A stretch of 64,000 bases of DNA from Stenogyne calaminthoides (taxonomy: Eukaryota > Streptophyta > Magnoliopsida > Lamiales > Lamiaceae), in NCBI GenBank assembly GCA_037126765.1, contig JBBCBC010000012.1, positions 3,472,001 through 3,536,000 of the forward strand, read 5' to 3'. How positions within the stretch are numbered: the first letter of the stretch is position 1; each line of letters opens with the position of its first letter. Below, piece by piece: positions 56,961 to 64,000 of the stretch. The translations under genes and the position numbers were made by a program. The notes below the pieces were generated by a model. That model had not been told where the DNA came from, did not search any database, and worked only from the letters and a program-made list of their open reading frames with translations.

Positions 56961-57307
56961 ATTAGAAGTGAGAAAAAAATATCTAGTGCAATGTTATATA
57001 CAAATGAATTAATTTCACATATTTTTATAAGTTTGAATTATTTAATGGTATCATAGTTTCTTTTTGATGAAATATAGTTATTTCATAGTATCATATTACT
57101 TGATATCAGAACTTTCAGGCTCATGCCTACGTCCCCCACGTCCTAGGTTCAAACCCCGTATTAATTATGCACTTGTTGGACTTTCTCTTCCTCCTAATGA
57201 TGGAGTTGACAAGACATTTGGGCTCATAACTACATGATATTAGTACATTTGAGCTCATATTAAATTGGCGAAACTTCGCTCCTTACGAGGCTCGGACACG
57301 CGGCCTA
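56961..57307. other. AT-rich intergenic DNA with a SINE-like fragment
   Basis: At about 57098-57165 TTGATATCAGAAC and CTAGGTTCAAACCCCG resemble a tRNA-related repeat. No gene. Confidence 0.4.
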
Positions 57308-57317
57308 CATAATTGTC

Positions 57318-57577
57318 GGGTAAATTGCAGAAGTGGTCCCATGTGAATTTGCCCTCATGAAAATGGTCATTTATTTAACAAAAATGGTCCCATAGGATTT
57401 TACAGGCAAAAAAATGAATTTTTGGGACCAAATTTGTTTTTTGACAATTCTCTTGAGACCAGAACTGTTAAATAAAAATAAAATTGGACCATTTCTGCAA
57501 AAAATAGGACCAGAAAAAAACGTGTGACTAAAACTGCAAACACAAAATTCACATGGGACCACTTCTGCAATTAACCC
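57318..57577. mobile_element. Mutator-type MITE, 260 bp
   Basis: Inverted ends GGG(T)(A/T)AATTGCAGAAGTGG..., continuing as TCCCATGTGAATTT on both sides. Flanks CATAATTGTC (57308-57317) and CATAATTTTC (57578-57587) fit a 10-bp target duplication with one mismatch. Confidence 0.82.
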
Positions 57578-57587
57578 CATAATTTTC

Positions 57588-58439
57588 TAATCATAAAGGT
57601 ATTTCTAAATTGCAAATGTAATTGTCTACGGAAATGTAATTCCCTCGGGAATTATTTGTGTAGGTAATTTGTTTGCTTATGGAAATTACAAATATGTAGG
57701 CAATTTGTTCATAAGTAATTTGTTTGTCTACTAAAATTCTAAGAACTCACAGCAAATCATAGAAATTCCTCACTATTTAAGCGGCTCGGATCCATTGTTC
57801 AATTTCCCTGTTCCATCTACTGTTCCACATCTTTGATTAATGACAAGTGTACATCTCACAATATTTAAAAATATGAGAATAACTCCTTAATATAACCAGA
57901 TAATCTATTAAGGAAACTATATTTATTTAAGCAAAACTAATTAATTCCTACCAAATCTCATTTCAAATAAATCTTATAAAAATATTTATAATTAATTAAT
58001 TTAAGCTAGCTACATGTATATATTAATAAAAAAAACTAAATTTGTTAAATATTAAGTATAAATTGGAGTACGTATATAGTTATATTAGTCTATCATATAT
58101 AAATTAAAATCCAATAAAAAAATATAAAATTTTTAATCTATCATATAGATTTTATAATTCAATAAAAAAAATATGAAAATTTATTAAAAGAAAAAACTGA
58201 GAGCATATGTTATTAAAAATAAACGACAAAATATAGGGTGAACAAGTTTCACACTAGGAATCCGTGAAATTGATTAAGGGGTATGACTTATATTACTAAA
58301 GGGTATTAGTTGTGATAACTGAAGGATGTGACTTATTACTTTAAAAAGGGTATTACTCGTAATATTGAAGGGTATGACTTATATTATTAAAGAGTATTAT
58401 TCGTGATAATGAAGGGTATGACTTATATCTAAAAATATT
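57588..58439. other. AT-rich intergenic DNA, no gene seen
   Basis: Includes three to four diverged repeats of GGGTATGACTTATATTA(T/C)TAAA at 58279-58435. Confidence 0.55.
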
Positions 58440-60890
58440 ATATGAATATATGCATGATTTCGAAAGGTTCCAACTCCATTGGTCCTCTTCTTCGGTCGTC
58501 AAAGCTGGTATATTAATCAAGGGTGAAAGGTTGTTGATCAGTAGCAGTTTCATTCATCTGTTCCAAATCTATTCCACTTCCTGGATTTTTAACACACAGA
58601 CCCAGGATTATGGCGATCCATTGTATAATTTCTCATTTTTCACATGTCATATATCCACAATATGAAACATAAAGTGGAACATTGAAAATTGAACAGATGA
58701 TATCATTTCGTTGAGTAAATCTTCTTCCCATGAAAATAAATTCCTTCGCCAATTCCATTGAGAAATTCTGTCATTACCTGGGCTTATGATTCTTTCGGCA
58801 ATGGAGCATTCTGGATTGGTTTCTGATCCAACAGTCGATCCAAAATCTGATATTCCTTTTGTTACCAACACTAACTGAAAAATTGTTAGTAATGGGGAAC
58901 TAACTGAACAACTGCTAGTAAACCATTCTTTCGACACAACTTTTAGAGATAAAGGACCACTAATACACATTTGGGCTTGGACAGCTGTGAAAAATGACCT
59001 TGGAGAGCGGTTATAACCGCTCTCCAAGCATCAGCTGTCCAAGCTTGGACAGCTGATAAAAAACCGTTGTCCAACCGAAATCATTTGTCCAAGCTTGGAC
59101 TTGGACAGCGGTTATTAAAAAAGCACTTGGACAGCGGTTATTAAGATTGCAGACAAACAGCGGTTTTCAACGCTGTCCAAGTACTTCACTTGTCCAAGAA
59201 AAGCACTTGGACAGCGGTTATTAACCGCTGTGCAAGATTGCAGCTTAGACAGCGGTTTTCAACCGCTGTCCAAGTACTTCACTTGTCCAAGAAAAGCACT
59301 TGGACAACGGTTATTAACCGCTGTGCAAGATTGCAAACTTTAGACGGTTTTAAAACCGCTGTCCAAAGGACAATGGTTTTAAACCGCTGTCTTATATATA
59401 TATTTTTTAAAATCGATATTTAGGCACGGACCCACCAAGCATCTCATATATAAGAGACCAAGCCTCCCAATTAATTGAGGCAATTATTCGCTCCCATGGG
59501 GGACCGAACACGGGACCTTGGGCGCCCGAATGGATCAATTAAAACTCGGGCACTTGCTTTCTTGCGTTTACTTAATGAAATTAATTCTATATGTTCTAAA
59601 AATCGTTTTTTCTTACAATTGTTTTTAAAATTCTTTATTTCAATTATCTTATTTATTAATTCAATCACATTTTTATATAATAATTTTTTTATATAAATAT
59701 AAATTTAAATTAAATTAAAATTATATTTTTTACTTGTACTTTACAAAATTTAATTAAAATTAACTTTTGAATTGACCGGCGAATTTCAAATACAGCAGTG
59801 GCATCTTCCTATATTTCAACGAGTTTTGGTTTTCTTTTACAGTGTCCATAAATTTATTTCTGGTTTTTTAGTCAAAATGGGTTTGGTTCAATCCATTTTT
59901 TTTCAACTAACTTTGAATTTGATTTGTCTGCCATAATATTTATTAAAGTTGGATTAAGAGAGACAATTGTTTAAGAGGCTTGTTCAAATTTCCCCGTGAC
60001 GAATGTGAATGGAAAAGAATGTTACACTAGAAAATACAATGAAGAATTTTAGAAGTTAACTAGTACATGTTCCCACATGTTAAGCGGAATTCTTAAAGAA
60101 ATTATTAATTTCATTAAGATTAGATTTGAAAATTTTAATTAAACTTTAATTAAAAATAAAAAAAATGTAGAATAATAAAAGAACTACGAAAAAAGAGATA
60201 GTGAATTTTTAGAGTGGTTAAATAACATTGGATCTGGAAATTTAATAATGAGAAAGTTAGAAATTTTGGAAGTTAAAACTTAAAATAAGATTAGTGTAAT
60301 TAGAAATAAAAAAAATTGTAAAATAATGAGAAAATTAAGAATTTAATTTGTAAGAATTTGGATAATGCTAAGTAGGAGAGAGAAGATTGGAAAATAGATG
60401 TAAGAGAGTTTTAAAAAAATATTAAATTAAACAAAAAAATAAAACAAAAAATACAAGCTTTATAAAAAAAAAAAAAATCACTTGGAGAGCGGTTATGAAC
60501 CGCTCTCCAAGCTTTACCTTGGACAGCGGTTCAAAACCGCTCTCCAAGTACCTTGCACAGCGGTTATGAACCGCTGTCTAAGATTTGATCTTGGACAGCG
60601 GTTTTTAACCGCTGTCTTTTTTTTTTTTTTTTAATAGAACCGCTCTCCAAGGGACCACTTGGAGAGCTATTCGAAAAAAAGGTTGTCCAAGTTCAGCTCT
60701 CCAAGCTCAAATGTGTAGTAGTGGATGACCACCATGGAGACCAGTTTTTGCCATATTCCACGTTCACTTTGAAACTTTCAATGCACTTCCAAAGATCACC
60801 GTATTTGGAGTTTATAATATCAAGCCACAAACTGCCCCCATCTTTACTTAAGTTTTTGTAGTCCAGTAATTTTGCATCGTTTTAAAATTG
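58440..60890 (-). pseudogene. LINE (non-LTR retrotransposon) ORF2 3' relic, split by a CACTA element
   Basis: Minus strand 60890-60724 encodes SLWLDIINSKYGDLWKC...NWSPWWS; after the CACTA insert (58958-60723) 58957-58647 encodes ISQWNWRRNLFSWEEDLLNE, and 58553-58440 encodes EEEDQWSWNLSKSCIYS. This order (W-SKYG, WW, W-RR-LF-WE, D-W-W--S--YS) is that of plant LINE ORF2 after the RT fingers, leading to the zf-RVT region. Stops and frameshifts occur; the RT core and 5' part are absent. Confidence 0.75.
58958..60723. mobile_element. Non-autonomous CACTA element with hairpin subterminal repeats, 1,766 bp
   Basis: Begins CACTAATACACATTTGGGCTT and ends with the complement of CACTACTACACATTTGAGCTT; flanks GAC (58955-58957) and GAT (60724-60726) fit a 3-bp duplication with one change. 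At both ends (58970-59390, 60478-60710) units such as CTTGGACAGCGGTTNTTAACCGCTGTCCAAG form repeated short palindromes. The middle is AT-rich without transposase. Confidence 0.85.
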
Positions 60891-61802
60891 GTTTCGATTA
60901 CTTTGACACTTTGGTCCTGTAAATTTTAAGTTTTTTGGAAATTGATCCTTTTACCTGCTATATCAGGTTACCAAGCAGGTAACATACTAAACTAATCGGT
61001 TTACCGGGTCTAAACTGATCGAAAAATATAAAAATAAACCAACATATGTAGAAATCACTCTTCATCCCTAAAAAAACACGCAGAAAAAATTAGATTTAAA
61101 ATTATTAGGATTAAAAAGGTCTAGGTGTCAATTCAAAATTAAAGAAAATAAAATAAAATAATGATATATGTGGTGGTTACCTATTTGGTTTTCTGATGCA
61201 ACAGGTAAAAAGACAAATTAAAAAAATTAAAACTTACAGGATCAAAATCAAAAAGTAAAAACAATCGGGATCAATTTCAAAACGTAGCAAAGTTATTGGA
61301 CTACAAGAAAACATAATCCCATAATAAATTTCTCACTAAAATTATTGTCTAATTTGTAAGTATTCGTTTTAAATCTTTAAGATATATATTAATAAATATT
61401 TAATAACTAATAGGATACTTATTGTATGATTTAATAGCTTTAAATTCCTCATTAATCTATCTTTTATATTATTAATCAAATAATGTTTATGTTAATGAAT
61501 TGAAGCATACGTACATGTAATAATTTTTTGACATATTTATAAATATGTATAATATTATTTTACAAATGATAAAAAAAATACATAAATAAAATAAAATATC
61601 AAAAAGTTCATTTAAAATCACGTGTTGAAATACATAATTAACGAATTTCATATAATGCTAATTTAGGAATATAAATTAATTTCTAAATTCTCTACACTCA
61701 TAAAAATAGAAAAGTTAGGAATATAAGATATACTGATATGCTAATTTAGGAATATGTACAACAAAAACATAATTTAGGAATATGTACAACAAAAATAAAA
61801 AC
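60891..61802. other. AT-rich intergenic DNA, no gene seen
   Basis: A diverged inverted pair near 60890-60980 and 61205-61300 (TTTTGGAAATTGATCC; GGATCAATTTCAAAA) suggests an old MITE or Mutator-type remnant. No coding frame. Confidence 0.5.
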
Positions 61803-61935
61803 TCATATGAGACGGCCGGGGTACAATTTAACACAAATCACACTAACTCCTCCCAAAGTATTAAACGTCAATGCCCAATTTATGTTCCATCGATCTCACC
61901 ATGAGATCGTCTCATGTAAGTGTGCCTCTTACACA
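61803..61935 (-). repeat. Dispersed repeat, copy 2
   Basis: Complement of the repeat at 52068-52156, longer here, with ATGAGATCGTCTCATG in its core. Confidence 0.6.
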
Positions 61936-62307
61936 AATTAGTATATAATTATAGTCCATTTGGTATGACTTGGGAATGATAATGACAATGATTATCATTG
62001 AGGGGTCAATCACTAAAGATTATTGATTGCATTGTTATTGCTTGGTTAGAACATGAACAATTAGTATGATCATGTGAGATGAGTTGAGTGAGTGGGGTAA
62101 TCGATTGCTTACTTATATTCTCATTATTTGTATATTAAAACTATCAAACAAGTTCCATTACCCCCAATTAAGCGGACCCTTAAAAAAGTAACCAAAACAA
62201 CATAATATAACACGTTTAATTAATTTATTTTTTACATTTATATTAATTCTTAATACACTACGTACCATTGGCAATATACTAACCTTGAGTTTCTAGCTAG
62301 GTCTCTC
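61936..62307. other. Upstream region of the plus-strand GDSL gene
   Basis: AT-rich, no gene. Proximal part presumably promoter of the gene at 62386. Confidence 0.45.
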
Positions 62308-62314
62308 TATAAAA
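62308..62314 (+). promoter_or_regulatory. TATA box of the plus-strand GDSL gene
   Basis: TATAAAA in context CTCTCTATAAAAGC, 72 bp before the ATG at 62386. Confidence 0.65.
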
Positions 62315-62385
62315 GCTAGTACTGACAAATGAATATTCATTAACCTAAACTTCTCCAACTACTAGTATCACCAAGCCAAGAAAAG

Positions 62386-62585
62386 ATGGCCAAACTTCTT
62401 CATCATCACCTAATTCTTTCCCTCACAATCATCACACTAATCCTTTCTCCCACAACTCACGCCGCCACAAACCCTAAAACCTCTTTCAAGAAAGTATACG
62501 CCTTCGGAGACTCCTTCACCGACACTGGCAACACCAAGTCCAGCACCATCCCGGGTGGTGCCATATTTGTGTCGAACCCGCCTGA
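62386..62585 (+). pseudogene. GDSL esterase/lipase, N-terminal piece cut by a CACTA element
   Basis: Starts MAKLLHHHLILSLTIITLIL, a signal peptide, then ATNPKTSFKKVYAFGDSF with block I GDS, TDTGNTKSSTIPGG and VSNPP. It is very similar to the minus-strand gene at 49613-50244, which continues YGRTYF where this one is interrupted at 62586. Promoter and start look intact, so the interruption may be recent. The remainder may lie beyond the CACTA element to the right of the window. Confidence 0.88.
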
Positions 62586-64000
62586 CACTACTAGAAATGT
62601 ATTTTTTAGTATCGGAATATTAGTATCAGATGCATTTACAGATACTAAATCTTATTCTTTTATATCAACCCAATTCCTTATGATACTACTTTCATGGGCA
62701 ATGAACATTTGGTATCATAAATTCATTTTGTGATACCATTGCTTTATAGCATCTGTTATTTTATGATATTAATGTTTTTTTTGTATCAGTAAATAATTAA
62801 TTGGTACCACTTAGTTTTAGCATCACATATTTTTTATGATACTAATTATATTTGATATAAAAAATTTATTTTCAGATATCATTAATTTTGTACTATCAAC
62901 CATTTGTTTGATACTATTGCTATTTTAGTATTAGTAAATTATTTATTGATACCATTTATTTTTTTGCATCAATTTTTTTTTTGATATTATTTATGATTGG
63001 TATCGGAAATTAAACTTCCGATACCATTAATTTTATAGCATCCATACTTTTTTTGATACTATTATTATTTTAGTATTAATGATTTATTTATTGATACAAC
63101 TTATTTTTATATTAAATATCTATTTTAATACTAACTATAATTCTTATCAATAATTAAATTTTCGGTACCAATAAATATATGCATACATGGATACCTCGAA
63201 ATATGTTTTCGATACCAATTGGTATCTGAAAGACTGAAAAAGTCCTTTGGATACCATATCCAAAAATACGAATTGGTATCGGAAAAAATTCCCGTAAATA
63301 CTATCCTTTTTTTAGTCCAATAAAAGTCTACCTATATGTAACAAATTTTGCATTTCTTATTTCCCTGAAAACATTTTCACCCCCAAAATGTGTTTTCACG
63401 ATGTAAACCCTCCGCCGCCTCGCGCCCTTCTGCCATCTCCACCGCCTCTCGCCGCCTGCCATCTCCACCGCCTCTCGCCGCCTGCCATATCCACTGCCAC
63501 ACAACATCCCCGCATCAGCCGCCGCACACCGTTCGCCACCTCAGTCGCCGCACACCGTTCGCCACCTCAGTCGCCGCACGCCTTCAACCCTCTCGTAAAA
63601 CTCTTGTCTTCCCTATGACCAGGTTTGACTATATAGAATTTTTTCTAGGTTTTTTTCTTCAATTTGAGTTAAAATCTTATAATTCACTCAATTTCCCCTT
63701 TAATTGGTTCTGTTACGGGTTATCAGGTATTCCATTCAAAATCCTTGGTTTTGCCCTAATTTATAGTTCATAAAGCTAAGTTTGTGTCAAAATGTGGTGT
63801 TCTCGATTTGATTCGTTTACATCTCTGTCTATTGATGCGCGTCTGATATGTTTCTAGAATCAAAATGGAGACAACTTCTTCGGTTCCATTTTTCTGCATC
63901 AGATCGCGAAAATTTATTCTGAAGCACTGTTATTCTTCTTCGTAGAGCCAGGAAAGAATCAACCGTAGTTAATATCAAACTCTCAAATGCTTGCGGTGTG
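62586..64000 (+). mobile_element. Left end of a CACTA element with subterminal repeats and possible first exons
   Basis: Begins CACTACTAGAAATGTATTTT, then ~700 bp of GGTATCRNN/GATACYATT repeats typical of CACTA subterminal regions. From about 63390 a C-rich segment of repeated CCGCC...CCATCTCCACCGCC looks like a 5' exon, followed by a donor-like site near 63622 and an acceptor-like TTTCTAG at about 63857, then ATGGAGACAACTTC. This is the layout of an autonomous element with transposase further right, but no transposase domain is visible here. Terminal sequence matches the end of the small CACTA at 49235. Confidence 0.7.

Noticed and set aside
59190..59423. ORF with repeated 'KKSTWTAVINRCARL'
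   Set aside because: Translation of the palindromic subterminal repeats of the CACTA element.

Overview
The window is plant nuclear DNA, almost certainly from a eudicot. Plant Ty1/copia retrotransposons fill the left 46.4 kb. The right 17.6 kb is AT-rich intergenic DNA with two broken GDSL esterase genes, CACTA, Mutator and Stowaway transposons, a LINE relic and SINE-like repeats. The extra third ORF of the Sirevirus-type element resembles ORFs I associate with Lamiales genomes; this is recall, not a search. I found no intact host gene, rRNA, tRNA or CRISPR.

Layout of 1-46427. The oldest layer is a Tork/Tnt1-like copia (element 1): gag-PR-IN-start of RT at 1-2232, the rest of RT and RNase H inverted at 19116-20464, and its 438-bp 3' LTR at 45990-46427. 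Two Angela/BARE-like elements with ~1.84-kb LTRs entered it: 'I' in the RT (5-bp duplication TAACT) and 'II' in reverse at the polypurine tract (duplication GGAGA). One copy of each duplication is now on the opposite strand, so the DNA between I and II has been inverted, most simply by recombination between them. The products are a left chimera (2233-19115) and a right chimera (20465-45983). A third Angela-like element in reverse (3131-13447) sits in the left chimera and carries a solo LTR (6290-7533) with a perfect duplication. A 14.8-kb reverse Sirevirus-type element (22331-37120), with part of a second copy joined in tandem (20922-22330), splits an LTR of the right chimera. It has gag, PR-IN-RT-RNase H and a long third ORF with its own promoter-like sequence.

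Layout of 46428-64000. A Stowaway hairpin MITE (46658-49429) contains a small CACTA element, which contains a 2.2-kb Mutator-like element with a possible captured GRF zinc-finger fragment; all three carry their expected target duplications. Two closely related GDSL esterase genes face away from each other (minus strand from 50244, plus strand from 62386). One has a frameshift and ends at an intron; the other is cut after about 66 codons by a CACTA element that runs off the window. Between them lie a Stowaway MITE, a SINE-like tandem repeat, a non-autonomous Sirevirus-like LTR element with only 251 bp between its LTRs (53505-56716), a Mutator-type MITE and a LINE relic split by a CACTA element with hairpin-rich ends.

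The main interest is the order of events recorded by nesting, target duplications and inversions. Several copies differ mostly at CAG/CTG trinucleotides, which may point to methylation-linked sequencing error in the assembly.
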